A stretch of DNA of 64,000 bases from Trichoplusia ni (lineage: Eukaryota; Arthropoda; Insecta; Lepidoptera; Noctuidae), in assembly GCF_003590095.1 (NCBI RefSeq), contig NC_039493.1, positions 6,572,001 through 6,636,000 of the forward strand, in the 5' to 3' direction. The translations under genes were made by a program, and so were the position numbers. Positions 1-12,045 of the stretch are shown one piece after another. Position 1 is the stretch's first letter; every line of letters starts with the position of its first letter. A model generated the notes under the pieces. That model saw only the letters and a list, made by a program, of their open reading frames with translations, did not search any database and had not been told where the DNA came from.

Positions 1-1462
1 AATCTAACCAAAAAAAGAAGGTACACGTTTCATTAAAATTGATCTACTCCACAAGGAGACATTATCATTATAGTCTAATCTGCTTTGCATCAATTCAATT
101 GGATTTGTTTTACAACATTGCTCAACGAATGATACGCATTTGTTTCACGTATTTTTCTCAGACCTTTAAACACAGACCTTGGTTTAATGTACCCGTGTTT
201 GCTTTGTGATTTTCCTTTTTGAGAGTCCGCAGTAATAAAATGGAACTGAATAAAATAATATTATGGTTTGCTACGTTGCGGGTTTTGTGCCACTCACGGA
301 TTCCTGGGAAACCCAATTAGATACTCTTTGGTTAGTTTGTTGCTAACCCTGAGGCCTTTTCGTATGAAGCCTATATGTAGGCTACGATGAAGATGATTAT
401 TATATCAGGATTATTTGAGATCGTCGAAATAATTAATCTGATGATTTTGATTACGATACGCTTTGTCAACAATAGTACGGTTATAGCCACTGCTCCGGTA
501 GATAACAATGTTTTATACATCAAGATTGTATAATGTACATAATCAATTTTGAGGTTTATAATAGTAATAGTAATATTGTTATTTTTACTAACCCTTTAAC
601 ATGTTTATTATCACTTTAAGTTTTTTTCTCACTGTTTAAGAACACACGACTTGTCGCTCTGGATTGATCCGGAGTCAGGTCTTGGTCCATGAGGAGCCTG
701 TTCTCAAACAATTATAATCCTCCTCACGAAAGTTATTATTAGTTTGTTCTAGTTGTTATGTCATAGAAACTATGCTAAAACGTGACCTAAGCCGTACATC
801 CATTAGCGGAGAGTAACACACGTTCTGAATTCATTAAAACGTGCGGTTTTCTTCGTGTCTCGTATACTTGTACCCAATTTAATGAAGTGCAATAATTATA
901 TAAGGTTAGTGAACAATAGAAGTGAAGTTCTACGAAAGTGTTGACAAACGACATAGTACTGTTGGACTGATCTCTCGCACAATCTTTGAATCGGAAATGT
1001 TAATCTTTAAAGTTTTTTCGTTCCTTATGAGTTTAGTAGAGAATAAAAAGCTAACTTTACAGTTAGTCTTTTAGAAGTAAGACAAAAATTTCATTTGTTT
1101 GCATTTGCCTTTTTTTTATTCGAATTAGTAATAATTCCAAAGCTCTCATGATTTATTTATTTCATTTACTCACATCATTTCACAAAACTTGGGATGTGTG
1201 AATAATGCAAATTGAAAACCAAGAATCGGTCCTTAACAAAAGCGATTAACGTGTTCGTATAGTAATGTAGATAATATCGTATTACTTATCGTAAACATGA
1301 GAGTAAGTATTGGCATTGAAACACTATATGTCAGTGCCAACGTCCTCGCTGCTTTAACATCGTCTTAAATAACATTATTTCCCTGAATTCATATTCAATC
1401 AAATATTTACTGAGAAAATTACGCAAACAGTTCTTAACGTAACTCTTCACAGACTACGTGTT

Positions 1463-1669
1463 TAAAGCGGCTCCGGCCGCTAAAATTCTAAAATGATTCC
1501 TCGGGAACATAAGTCATGTAATCAGGATAAAAACTCATGTGTTAATCCAGGTTATAAACTATCTGTGTACCAAGTTCATCTAAATCTGTTCTGCAGTTTT
1601 TGCGTGAAAGACGAACATCGATACAACAATCGATACAAATAAAATTTCACGTTTATAATATTAGTAGGA
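1463..1669 (-). mobile_element. Helitron-like non-autonomous element (second subfamily)
   Basis: It shares its body with 22931-23126: GATTCCTCGGGAACATAA, TATAAACTATCTGTGTACCA, TTTTTGCGTGAAAGACGAAC and TATAATATTAGTAGGA. On the - strand the 5' end is A|TC (TC at 1669-1668, the A being the complement of T1670). The 3' end near 1463 is decayed (GCGGCTCCGGCCGC in place of the usual GTTGCCCGCGAC). A 72-codon frame at 1600-1818 starts inside it and is not a gene. Confidence 0.6.
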
Positions 1670-2055
1670 TATGCTTGAAAGTTATGTTTCCTGACCTCTC
1701 CAGTCTGAAGAAAAAGTCGCAAGCATTCAAGTTGTATCTAGACTGTGTCATTACCACAATGCAAACAGTCGTAAGCATGAGTTTTTCTACCTTACTAGTA
1801 CAGTACACCACACTATAGAAGAAGAACGAATTTAGACCTTATTGCGTTGGATTAAGTGTTTAAAGTTTTTCCAATGACGGGATGACTGTACGTAGATTTA
1901 CACTTGGCGAAGCGCATCGGCAACGGAAGCACACTCACGAAGTTAAACACAGTATTTCACAGTATTGTTTCTGCGATTGAAGGCTGACGTTAATCGGTCA
2001 ACATTTTTAGATAAAAACAAGCAATTTTATTGTTTCTTTGCATATACATCGTACA

Positions 2056-2202
2056 TCATGTGTACTGATATTATAAAGCTGAGTTTTGTTTGAACACGCT
2101 AATCTCAGGCTCACTGCTGGTCCGATTTGATACGTCTATAAGATACATAAATATATAGAAGCTTAATATATACACGTGGACGAAGTCGCGCGCTGCAGCC
2201 AG
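2056..2202 (+). mobile_element. Lep1-type Helitron-like element, shortened copy
   Basis: It begins A|TCATGTGTACTGATATTATAAAGCTGAG, continues with TTTGTTTGAACACGCTAATC, and ends GGACGAAGTCGCGCGCTGCA then CCAG|T, a one-base variant of the family's CTAG|T. The middle part present in the copies at 30.8 and 59.6 kb is deleted. Insertion between A and T without target duplication fits Helitrons. Confidence 0.65.
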
Positions 2203-4088
2203 TATTCCATTAAAATACTAAAATTATTCAGGTTTACTTCTGGGCCATCAGATGGCACCAACCATCAAAATTAAAAGAATGTTTTAGTCCACTGCTTGAC
2301 AGTATGCTCAAAGGTTTTCATTCAAAACTGATATATGAATATTTGTTTAAATCTCCTGTATGCAATGATACGTTATATTTTAGACATACCCATATTCCCT
2401 GGTAGTTGAAACACATTATAATATCCAAGCTTTTATTCGCGAATATCAAGAGTGGAACCATTCATATTCACGCATGAACAGTCCACAATAACAATGGTAA
2501 TTGTTATGTGTTATTCTGGAAAAAAACAATCGAATTGGAACGCAGTTTGTCAACTACAAAATTGTCTATCAGGCATTTAGTCGTATTTATGTTCGCTCTT
2601 CTCCGTTTTTTTACTTAAACGATTAAGTTATTGCATTTAGTCTGTTTTCTTATAGCCACGGGAAGGCTTACTTTCATCAAATCACGTATTCAGTCCTCAG
2701 ATTATCAAAAATATTCTAACGATGGTCCAATATCACTTAATTTGTCTTCGTCTATCTTAAAGTCTTAAAATGTTCGTAGTTGAATTGTAAAAGATACTGT
2801 CATTATATTAAAATAATAGAAATTGTTCCATATACTAGGGTATTATTGATCTGTATTTAAAATAAGTACTTTAATAGCTTAACAGTACCAAATGAGATTT
2901 GCTCTCTTATTATATTTCATAATTATGGCTTTGTTTGTAATAACTATAGCGGTAAAATCTATGTCACTGTGTTAAACTTAGCTTTCATTTTACATTATCG
3001 TTTAATTATGCATTATGTTAATATTAATTCGGAAAACACGCTTGTTATAATTTAAATATTTCGATGTTTTTGTTCCTAAAACATAATTATTATGTTTTAT
3101 TTATTTTGTGGTTTTTGTTAAGCTATGATAAATCTGTTTGCGGTATTATTGAAATTGAATATTATTTTGTTCTATGAAGATTGTACTTGCCTTTATGATT
3201 TAGGCTGAATAATGAAACCAATCAATTGTATTCAACCATTTAGAGATATTTAATAAGTTCTTAAAGGTCGTTTCGTATTTGGATAATTTCAAGGTATTGC
3301 AAGAGAAATGATTTTACTATAGGTAACCGTGTCTATGATCCTGTGTGTATAACGCGAATCTGATGTAAACAAACAAACTGTATTGTTATGATGATGTTAT
3401 TGTTCTATTGAATAACGTAAAACTATGTCTGATTGTTTCCTTTCAGACGCAGTTTTTGCAATCGATACTTATCGTAGATTCAATTGTTCTAGATCGATAT
3501 TTCTATGTTAAGGTCATCATCAAAAATAGGTTTTGTTTCGCGGTTTATAATCTTATTTACTATTGGACTTGAAGATTTTCTTATTTCCTCTAACCATCCT
3601 CTTCGTTATGCTGTTTCTTCTATACTCTTTCTCTGTCTTTTACGTGACAGAGGCCTTTCTACCTCTCTCTTTCTCCGTCTCAGTATGTTTCAATTGTCTC
3701 TATATCGTGGAGTGTTGGGAAAACTAGTTATAAGGCAAACCATATAGATATACATACTTATTATGTATTGAAAATGTAGAATTCATTTTGAGACTCCAAA
3801 ATAACGATCATTATCATACAAAAGGTTATGGAACGAATATAATACACAACTTTTATTTGAACAAAGTAAGTTACTCGTAAAAGTTTGAGTGGCACATCCC
3901 ACGCTTGAACTTAATTAGAATTATGTAAACATGTCTTATGTAAGTGACTTAAATACATCGTGAGATATTGGCAGGTATTGCATAATATATTTAGTAAACA
4001 AAAGGTGTATTAGAATGTATGTTACTAATGTAATACGGCCTGTATTCAAGTGATGGGTGAATAATATTAATCAACACTGTTACGAGTA

Positions 4089-4111
4089 GGGGAAGGTGGG
4101 GTAAGACGGGG
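4089..4111 (+). repeat. Left terminal inverted repeat of the pogo-type element
   Basis: GGGGAAGGTGGGGTAAGACG followed by GGG. It matches the right end except at the first base and is directly preceded by TA. Confidence 0.8.
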
Positions 4112-4274
4112 ACCTTAAGGTATTTCATAAATAAAACCCATCTTTTTTAATTGCACAACGTAGGAACTTTTATTAATTAAATAATCAGTCTTTCTTCTTT
4201 TAATAACAATCAGTCAAAACAAAAAAAATAAGTTCTTCTCATAAAAATATAAACTTTTAAAAAATAACTGAATC

Positions 4275-4336
4275 ACCCCATCTTACCCCACCTATAGGGT
4301 AAGATGGGGTATACCCCTGGGGTAAGATGGGGTATA
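4275..4336. repeat. Internal GGGTAAGATGGGG cluster with a 14-bp hairpin
   Basis: ACCCCATCTTACCC (4275-4288) and GGGTAAGATGGGGT (4297-4310) are perfect inverted arms with an 8-base spacer. The 17-base unit GGGTAAGATGGGGTATA occurs at 4297-4313 and again at 4320-4336. These units copy the element's terminal motif inside the element, next to the 3' end of the transposase relic. Confidence 0.8.
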
Positions 4337-4342
4337 GACTAT

Positions 4343-4895
4343 TTAAGCGCCGTCATCTTCACAAACCGGGCAGATATGTTCAGCTTCGTCATCGCTGTCT
4401 TCCACTCCTGCACAGACACAATGCGCTCACTTGCCTCAAGTACGATAAGTGATACAAGTATGATAATCGGAATACAAGCCGCGACAGTATAGACATTCTG
4501 TATCTTCTTCTTCTGTGCCTTTTCGCTTTTTCGGTTTTTCAAGTTCTCTTTATTGTTATTTTTGTCATTTACTTTTTGTTTGTTACATGTGGTTTTAGTT
4601 TCTACCTATTTTAGTTTTCCTCTCATTCTTTTTTATATAGAAAAGCAGTAATAATAGCTGCTTTTCCCCTTCTTCGAACTTGTCTTGGTCTTTTTTCGGC
4701 GAATCGCGAATAAGGCATTAACTTTTTCGGGCTAACCAGATGGAATGCATCATTATCTATATAATCATTTACTGTTGCCTGCTTGAGACATGAGGTTGAA
4801 GCAGTTGGTGGAGGTGGAGAGTTTGCTAAATGATTTACGGCGGTGTAGCCATTTAAGCATCAGGAAATGACAACATTACTGTTTTTGGAACTGTA
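4343..4895 (-). pseudogene. Pogo/Tigger-like transposase C-terminal relic
   Basis: On the - strand the frame from about 4895 to about 4620 reads a Pro/Ser/Thr linker (LANSPPPPTAST), then SPKKLMPYSRFAEKRPRQ and RRRGKAAIITAFLYKKE. This is the segment that follows the DDE catalytic core in DDE_1 (pogo, Tigger, jerky-type) transposases. After frame changes come a Lys-rich stretch (KPKKRKG), an acidic run and ECLYCRGLYSDYH. Then come GK-stop-AHCVCAGVEDSDDE and HICPVCEDD, followed by a TAA at 4343-4345. The C-x2-C, (W)-A-H-x2-C and C-x2-C spacing matches the zinc-binding tail of insect pogo-type transposases; the W codon has become TGA. Internal stops and at least two frame breaks show it is dead. 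The DDE core and the N-terminal helix-turn-helix are absent. The family assignment is from recognised motif order, not from a search. Confidence 0.65.
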
Positions 4896-4973
4896 CTATA
4901 AAAAAATAGTTAATGTTGAATGCAATCTCAATACAAACTGAATAACAACTCAGCGGATAAGATCGGGTACCTA

Positions 4974-5009
4974 CCCCGTCTTGCCCCACATAAGTGTCCC
5001 ATCTTTCCC
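4974..5009 (-). repeat. Third internal copy of the terminal motif
   Basis: CCCCGTCTTGCCCCAC, then GTCCCATCTTTCCCA, i.e. diverged copies of the terminal motif in the same orientation as the right end. It sits inside the presumed remnant intron of the transposase. Confidence 0.6.
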
Positions 5010-5357
5010 AAACTGGACTTAAAAGTTGTATTGAATTTTTAGAGGTTATAAGTCAAAAGAAACCGGCATGAATTAATGAGTTTACAATAGTAAAATAAAT
5101 ACAAATTAACAAAAAAAATATGTCACACATTATGTTTATCATACATTATAACAGTCATGCACTTTATATGCTTCAATAATTAGATAAAACCACTTCAAAT
5201 TTTAAAAATGTACTTACCATGAAGAATCGTGCGCTCCTTCGAACAAACTTTTTGCGACTCTAACAAGTACTGATAAATACGACTAGATGGCGTCAAAATA
5301 ACTTTTCAATTAATACTGTATTATATATTTTTGGAGGGTCCCCATCTTACCTCGCTA

Positions 5358-5380
5358 CCCCGTCTTACCCCACCTTCCCA
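5358..5380 (-). repeat. Right terminal inverted repeat of the pogo-type element
   Basis: Read on the - strand it is TGGGAAGGTGGGGTAAGACG followed by GGG, and it is followed on the + strand by TA. A further GGTAAGATGGGG unit lies just inside, at 5340-5352. Confidence 0.8.
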
Positions 5381-6218
5381 TACTTGTGGATTGGTGATTA
5401 CTGATTTCCAATGTTTGGAATTCAAATTTCCTCATAATAAATAAGGTACTCTTATTTTTTTGGAATAATTAGGTGCTAGTTTAAGAATAGCAGTGGGTCA
5501 ATTACAAGCTGTCAATACACTAGGTTTGAACCTGCAATCACATACATTCGAATCCGTTCTTTATTCTTCAATAAATACATATCTAATTTGCCTATACTAT
5601 ATACATATAATTATGCATTGGTTGGACAAACACCCACGTCATTATTTTCTAGTTTTCCGATAAGTTTCCTTGTGTGTTTGTGTGTGACTGCGCAGTATAA
5701 TATCTCACTTTAGAACACTGACGCTGTATTGATTTAGCACGTAGTTTAGTACCATTTGATGAATTGTTCATTGTTTGCAGTACTTAGTATTGATAATCAT
5801 TCTATTTCTTCATAATTCAATGGGATATCGTATGCAGTGGGGGCACTTCTTTTTTTTCTATTCTGTAGCGAATTAGCAAGTATGGATATTGACAAAATAT
5901 ACGTATGTTTATTAATCTATTTACCTAAATAAGATTTTTGCATCTGTCGAAGAGAGAGAGAAATAGATTGTGTTCATACTACTGTCACTCTTCCACAACG
6001 GCAATAATATAACTTGAAGTCGTGAAATTAGTTCTTCTAAAACTTACTTCAGTATAACTCGGAGGCGATGACCTAGAGCTGATTACTCACTGCTTTGTTG
6101 ATTTCGTTTGTTTCGGACGTTCTCCCCGAGACCTTACGTTTTAAGTACGAGATGACGCATCGAACGCAAAACTGACGGATACCTTTTATTAGTTGTAATA
6201 CATGTTTTGTTAGCTTGT

Positions 6219-6573
6219 GGCTAAGCTATAACCGCATAAGTGAATCGATCACAGGTTAAGCTATGCTTGACGCGGTTGGTCCGTAGATGGGTGACCATCT
6301 TTGTCATAACGAGTTCCTCCGTGTTTCGGAAGGCACGTTAAATTGTGGGTCCCGGCTGTTATTCCTACATCTTTAACAGTCGTTACAAGGTAGTCAGAAG
6401 CTTGAAAAGTCTGACAGCCAGTCTAACCAAGGAGTATCATGTTGCCCAGGTAACTGGGTTGAGGAGGTCAGATAGGCAGTCGCTCCTTGTAAAACACTGG
6501 TACTTAGCTGAAACCGGTTGGACTGGTAGCCGACCCCAACTTAATTGGGAAAAGGCTAGGCGAATGATGAATA
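6219..6573 (+). mobile_element. 5S-rRNA-derived SINE
   Basis: The head at about 6247-6298 (GATCACAGGTTAAGC, CTTGACGCGGTTGGTC, GATGGGTGACC) aligns with the internal control region of insect 5S rRNA (GATCACCGAAGTTAAGC, GGGCGCGGTTAGTAC, GATGGGTGACC). This is the RNA polymerase III promoter of the element, not a functional 5S gene: the helices needed for 5S are broken and a non-5S body follows (TTCCTCCGTGTTTCGGAAGG, GTTGAGGAGGTCAGATAGGC, CTGGTACTTAGCTGAAACCG). The 3' end is a short ATGATGAAT-type tail. An 88-codon frame at 6345-6611 lies in the SINE body and is not a gene. Confidence 0.8.
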
Positions 6574-7741
6574 CATTTGGACCAAAATATATTTATTTAT
6601 TTTGTATTTGAAGCGAGATTTCTTCTCATTTATTACTGAATAGATAAAAGTTAAAAATATGCCAGGTTTCTTTATTTTAATGCCATTTAATTATGCAAAC
6701 TAAATATTGTTCTAATATTATCAAATAATTTCTAGTAGCCTTGTCACGTTCTATTATCTAATTAATCATAACACTATAAAAATAATATCAACAATTACCT
6801 ATATATAAAAGAAATTCAAAGGACTATTCTATTATCCCACTTTCCCTACCATAAGCGTCTGTATTGTTCCATATAAGAGTATTATTCTTGAGGTAAGCAT
6901 GACACATGCATGACAAACACACAGAGTGTGTAAACAATTCGTATTCTTGTTCCAAACAAGCCCTGCGTGGTCTGTATGATAACTACTCAAACTAATGTAA
7001 ATAATTGTAAATAGTACGAAACTAGTGGGACACGAATCTGATCGGAATACGGTCCGTAATTGGCTATATCCTGGTTTACTTTTTGTTGACATAAGGCAAG
7101 TGAGTGCTAGTTTCAAATTAGGAACTTATTTGTAAGAAACTTTTTGGTTATTTTATTTATTACGTGAACTGCCTGTCCACTAGAGATGTACAGTGATAAG
7201 TGTTATTACAAGAACCTGTAAAATCGCTTTGTTTTGATGCATGAGCCTATTTCTGAAACTTAACGTGCTTTCTTTTAAAATTCTTTAAACATATCTCTTG
7301 CATCCATCGCAAATTGTCAGCGTTAATCTTCCGCGTTTCGTCAAACAAAATAAATCTATTTTAATAAAAACAACTTTTAAATTCATCGCACCCACGTTAC
7401 TGTTCGATTCAATATTTATAACAATAAAAGCAACCTACAAAATAATTTATAACTTAATTTAAATAGCAAACTAAGCCTCAATATACAAATCGCGGTTTAT
7501 CACCGACTCCTACGCATGTCAGGTCAACGCACTCGTCACTCATTTCGCGGAGTCAACGACATTAATACGCCTGAATAATTTAAACGATAATTGTTCAAAT
7601 CATCTCATTTGGAACGCTGTTTAGAGATGAACGATGTTTAATCGACCCATACATATCCTTTGTTGACTTAAAAATAGATTTGTCAAGTCAAAATACAGCT
7701 AAGTAGTACAGTCAGCTGGTAAAGTTATTGAATACTAAATA

Positions 7742-7862
7742 ATGCAATGGTTTACTTTCGCTTGTTTATCGGGATTGCCCGACCAGTTTCAGACCCAACC
7801 GGAGTCCGGAGACCCATGTTATAATGAATCATTCTTACGATAGTTACAATAAAAATAAAGTC
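7742..7862 (+). repeat. Dispersed repeat, 'GGTTTACT...GGGATTGCCCGA' family
   Basis: It contains ATGGTTTACTTTCGC, ATCGGGATTGCCCGACC, AGACCCAACCGGAGTCCG and the tail ATAATGAATCATTCTTACG, ATAGTTACAATAAAAAT. Head and middle recur at 25030-25096, and head and tail recur at 51742-51922. No coding capacity; a non-autonomous element of unknown class. Confidence 0.6.
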
Positions 7863-9990
7863 ATTCGGTTTGCAGGGCGCCAGAATATAACCGAATTATA
7901 GAAGACCAGTATTTGGACTGGAAAACGAATCAATATAGCGCACAATACTACTCAAATCTCGTTGTATACAATTATTATGTATTTTTTAACATTTTGGCAA
8001 ATTATAAATCACCTATTCCGACTGTACTTACGTACTTCTTGCATGAAGTCTTCTTACATAGACTTTCAAGATAATTTTTTCTCTTCGAAAGACGTTTCCT
8101 TCTGTGACAATGACAGGTTGTTACAAATCTATTTATTAATATTATTTATGTGCTTAAAGCCTCTTTAAAATGATGTAAGAAAGGAACAGATTGAAATATT
8201 CTCAATCTAGATTATGCTTACATAATTGTTATGACTAAGCTTTCAATTCCTTTATTGATAAAGGTCAGGTCAGTCAGGTTACGTATCGATTTCATTCTCA
8301 ATATGATTTGAATTTAGAATACATTTCGTAAGAGCTTTATATACGATTTTTTTTCTATCACTTATAGTATTTTAGTCGATTAAAAATGTAGAAAATTACT
8401 TATATTCGATAGAGGAAAGTTCAGTGTGTCTACGTTTGCACCTTTTCTCGCTCCTATTTCGATAAAATCTGACGGTAGCCGACATTCCGGATTAATATTA
8501 AGACTCCTTTCTGAGTTAAACAACACACGAGGGCGAGACTTTAAAAAAATAGATAGACTAAAGACCTGTTAATGAGGTCTCGGCCGATGCTTAGATAGTG
8601 CAAATTATATGATTCCGCATAACCGGTCAGAAGACAATAGTTTGACGGATAATGCCTTAAATCCAAGGTTGAGAACTTCAGTTCCTCTGATAGTAGTCAG
8701 TGTCAGCCATTGTTAACTGGAACAGTGAGAGAACCTTGTGCTGGTTGTTTAAGGCTTAGATAACAGTTAAGTTTTAATTTTATTACCGTTTGTTTTTTAA
8801 CGCATGCTAATTTGACGTTAGTGAAATATATGAAAACTATTAAATGTACCGCCCGTTGTGCAAGGATGAAACTATAAAGTAATATATTTAATATGTATTT
8901 ATCATTTTTTAAGCCTATATGTCAAATATAGAGATAGAGTACTCTATATTGGCAACGTGAATTATTATAAAGAGCTTTTATCGAATTCAAAACACATACA
9001 TACCAATTATACACGTGTGTTAATTCACGTGCTTGCAAGTTATGCAAATTTAGACCTTGTTGCTAGAATCACAAAGTTTTGTATAGTTTGTATCGTGCTT
9101 TATTGGGGCCTGACCGCGGACCCTGCGTCCTAATTGTCGCCGTTCACCGCAGCACTACAACTGCTCCAAACTGCGTCGCCCTTTCAACTGGTATTAAGTT
9201 TTAACAAGACCTTGGTACTAAATGGCGTTTTAACTGCGTATTTCATGGACAGATATGGACAGACATGACATTACTATTCTATAGCTTTTCGTTGAATTTA
9301 AGCGAGATTTAATGCAATAATAACTGTACTCTTTTTCATATTTTTCTTAGGTAATTTAGTTTAAGTTTTGAAAGTTAACAAAATATCAGCCGAAAATTGC
9401 AAAAATATATATGTATAAATTGTTAATTTATGTAAAAGAAGCAATCATTTCTTCTCAACATCTTATCGATTCAAAAATAGCTATTTTTAAGAACGTTTTT
9501 GCGCAAAGCAAAAGTTTAGTTATTTTTCTCGCATGCTCAAAATGGAGCGTCATGTTATTTTAATGAGTAATGTATCCAAGCACTGCGCCGCCCTGTACCC
9601 ACCATACCCTAAAGTTTAAACTGTTTTGACAGTCAAACCGTATTTATGGATTAAAGTTTGCATATTATCGCTCTAAGCAGCTTTGCATAAGTTGTTGCGG
9701 ATTTAGGAGCTCGCCTGATTTGACAGTTTGTAATATATTCAGCTAGGAATTGGATAGAAGTATATTAAGTTAATTAATGTAGAAATTAGCGACCTGATTT
9801 AAGGGTTTTCATAAATAAAAATTACGATTTTCTGTATAGTTCAGCGCACTTGGCTGCTACCTCGCTTGTCTTGATGTTCTCTTCTTTCAAGGTAATCGTT
9901 AACTTTCAGTTTGGGTTTATAAAGCGGCCAGGGTAGCGGCGACATCATAGGCTTGCATTACGGAATCTAATGCAATGCTATGATGACTGT

Positions 9991-10090
9991 ATGGAAAGCC
10001 AAGTGGTAGGTAGTGATAGGTCTCCACGACAAATACCTGTTCGCATGAGTCGTGGGTTCGATCCCCGCGTTTCTGAGTTTGTTGTCGACG
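9991..10090 (+). mobile_element. tRNA-derived SINE head
   Basis: It has an A-box-like AAGTGGTAGGTAGTGATAGG and a canonical B box GTGGGTTCGATCCCCGCG about 40 bases later. The tRNA arms do not pair properly and there is no discrete acceptor stem, so this is a SINE, not a tRNA gene. The 3' body beyond 10090 is decayed. A 63-codon frame at 9970-10161 runs through it and is not a gene. Confidence 0.6.
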
Positions 10091-11601
10091 ATAGTTTTAT
10101 AAAGACTCCCACACTAGCGAGTTCTAAGATGTTAAGAAGGAATTATATTAAATTATACTAATGTGCCAAATCATACATATTGCTGTTGGTAAAACCCGAT
10201 CAATCAACCATATTACAATAATTATGGCACTCATAATACTGAACCAGTCAAACAGACATACAAACCATTAATTACGCCTAATTGTGTTAAGCAAGTATTG
10301 TATTGGGAACTTGCTGGATATAAATACACGGTCCGATAAACGTAATTGCAGACTGAAGTTATGTAATTAAACAGCAACTAACTACTTGTAATTAGAGACT
10401 TATTGGCTTTCCATGTTGTAGTCGTAGAGTCGTAGACTTTACTGAAGCTGAAGTATTGAGCCGTTGGAACGAGAAAGAAGGATTTATAACTGAATGATTT
10501 ATATGTTATTGATAGCGAAAAAACTGTAATTTGAGTCTAGGTCCTACATATAATCTGTTTCCTTGGTGCACTAAAAATAAGTACCTATTCCTAAATCTGA
10601 CTATATTTTTAGGGAACTTTTTTTACTGAGGCTCAGCTTTCCGCCCTCTGTGCGTCAGTTCCCTGTTCTTTTGTTATTAGTTTGTATTTCATGAACCAAG
10701 ATATCTAGATAGTTGAAACTTTCACAGTGTATTTCTGCTGCCGCTATTATAAAAAGATCGGGGTTAACAACCTTACCCACAAATATATTTGTCGTGCAAC
10801 CGATTTGTTTATCATAAGCCTATTTTTACTTGTTTCTTTAAAGAAATTAAAGAGCTGTATCCGTATCTTGCCAAATTCTTTTGAAGGCTTTTCAGTAACC
10901 CCTTCGAATATGTTCGTTCGTCTTCAGGGACCCGAGTTCTATTCTGTTCGTTCAAATCTCCTTTAACTTCAGAACGGGACGGCTATAAAGTTCCTCGTTT
11001 CCATACCGTCCCTTGTGAAACCTGAATTGACTCGATCCGTCGTCGTTAAATAAATTGTATCGTCTACAATGTTGGTACAATCTGAATAAGTGTACTAGCT
11101 ATGTTTGTTGTAAAATTTTGTAACATGTTTTATTTCGTAAATTGGTGTTTGATAAATAAAATTTGGATATATTTGAAAAAAAAAGCCTCTTACATTAATG
11201 TGGTACTTAAAATTGCTTATTTGTAAACAGCGTTCTCTTAAACTAAGTTAAGCAATGACAAAATTAAAATTCAAACAAATCTAAAACAGTTTATCTTAGC
11301 GTCTTTGATTTGCAAGGTATTTTTTTATTGCTTCGCACATAGCCAATAACTCAACAGCACACGAAATAAATACACCAAGTTATTCACAGCTCGCCATGAA
11401 TGAAACAGCTGAGTCAATACTCAACACCTTATGGTCGATAAAACTCGTGAACTGGCACGTTTGGTGCTAATTAGCAATGCTAATCCGCTTCAAGGAGCAT
11501 CGGAAAGACAACGTTCTGTAGATAAGCGTATCGATACAGTAGTACTTCCATACCATATTACAAGGTATTTAAAAGCGAATTTGTATTTCTAAAAAAAAAA
11601 C

Positions 11602-11658
11602 CTCTCCCGCACTTAGCATGTTGATCCCTGTGTCGCGGGTGTTTCACTAACTTTTACT
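11602..11658 (-). mobile_element. tRNA-SINE 3' end fragment
   Basis: CTCTCCCGCACTTAGCATG and CCCTGTGTCGCGGGTGTTTC are the reverse of the family's 3' end (GAAAC...CGCGACACAAGG...GTGCGGGAG). Confidence 0.5.
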
Positions 11659-12045
11659 AAAGTTGTGGAGTTACTCCGTTTCTTGTCCCGTGCACTTAGG
11701 ATGATGGGTGGACGAATTAAGGTTCTGTTAGCTGTATTCTGACATAAGAAAACATCTTTAGTCAGTAGACTGGTTGATTTGAAATGGTTTTGGATTTTTG
11801 ATTAAGTCCGTCATTTCCGTCAGCTTCCAATGTTTTCATGTACAGTTAATTTCCAATAAACAACTTGTCTACAAAATCTATCTTCGTCTTTGTACATCCA
11901 AGTTTCTTTAGGTCTATTCTAATAGACGAGTTTAGATATACGGTCTAGTATCCGTAATATTATCTCACGCACTCTCATAATCCGAGCACGTGCCTTATCA
12001 CTTCTGGTCAGTAGGTCGGATCCAGATAATTATGTTATAAGTCTA

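Larger units (their letters stand above)
1..4088. other. Gene-free AT-rich DNA apart from two Helitron-like copies
   Basis: Outside 1463-1669 and 2056-2202 I see no splice-flanked open frame, RNA gene or clear repeat. An 80-codon frame at 3505-3747 is pyrimidine-rich (TCTTT-type) and looks like a chance frame. Confidence 0.55.
4089..5380 (-). mobile_element. Degraded pogo-type (Tc1/mariner superfamily) DNA transposon
   Basis: The left end at 4089 reads GGGGAAGGTGGGGTAAGACG. The reverse complement of the right end, from 5380 inward, reads TGGGAAGGTGGGGTAAGACG, and the match continues to 22 of 23 bases. Both ends abut a TA dinucleotide (4087-4088 and 5381-5382), the target duplication expected for Tc1/mariner and pogo elements. 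The right end carries an extra 17-18 base unit, another GGTAAGATGGGG copy, before the shared GACC. Inside, on the - strand, is a transposase C-terminal relic. A GTAAGTA donor at 5217 directly after an ATG (5220-5218) and a TTTTTTATAG acceptor ending at 4896 suggest a remnant intron. Most of the transposase is missing, so this is an internally deleted, non-autonomous copy. Confidence 0.75.

Noticed and set aside
4297..4336. CRISPR-like short repeats
   Set aside because: There are only two direct units, no spacers of constant length, and the setting is a eukaryotic transposon.
6247..6298. 5S rRNA gene
   Set aside because: Only the internal promoter region resembles 5S; the rest continues into a SINE body.
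6345..6611. 88-codon frame (+)
   Set aside because: Lies in the body of the 5S-derived SINE.
9991..10090. tRNA gene (good B box)
   Set aside because: No acceptor stem or cloverleaf; the spacing and body match a tRNA-derived SINE.
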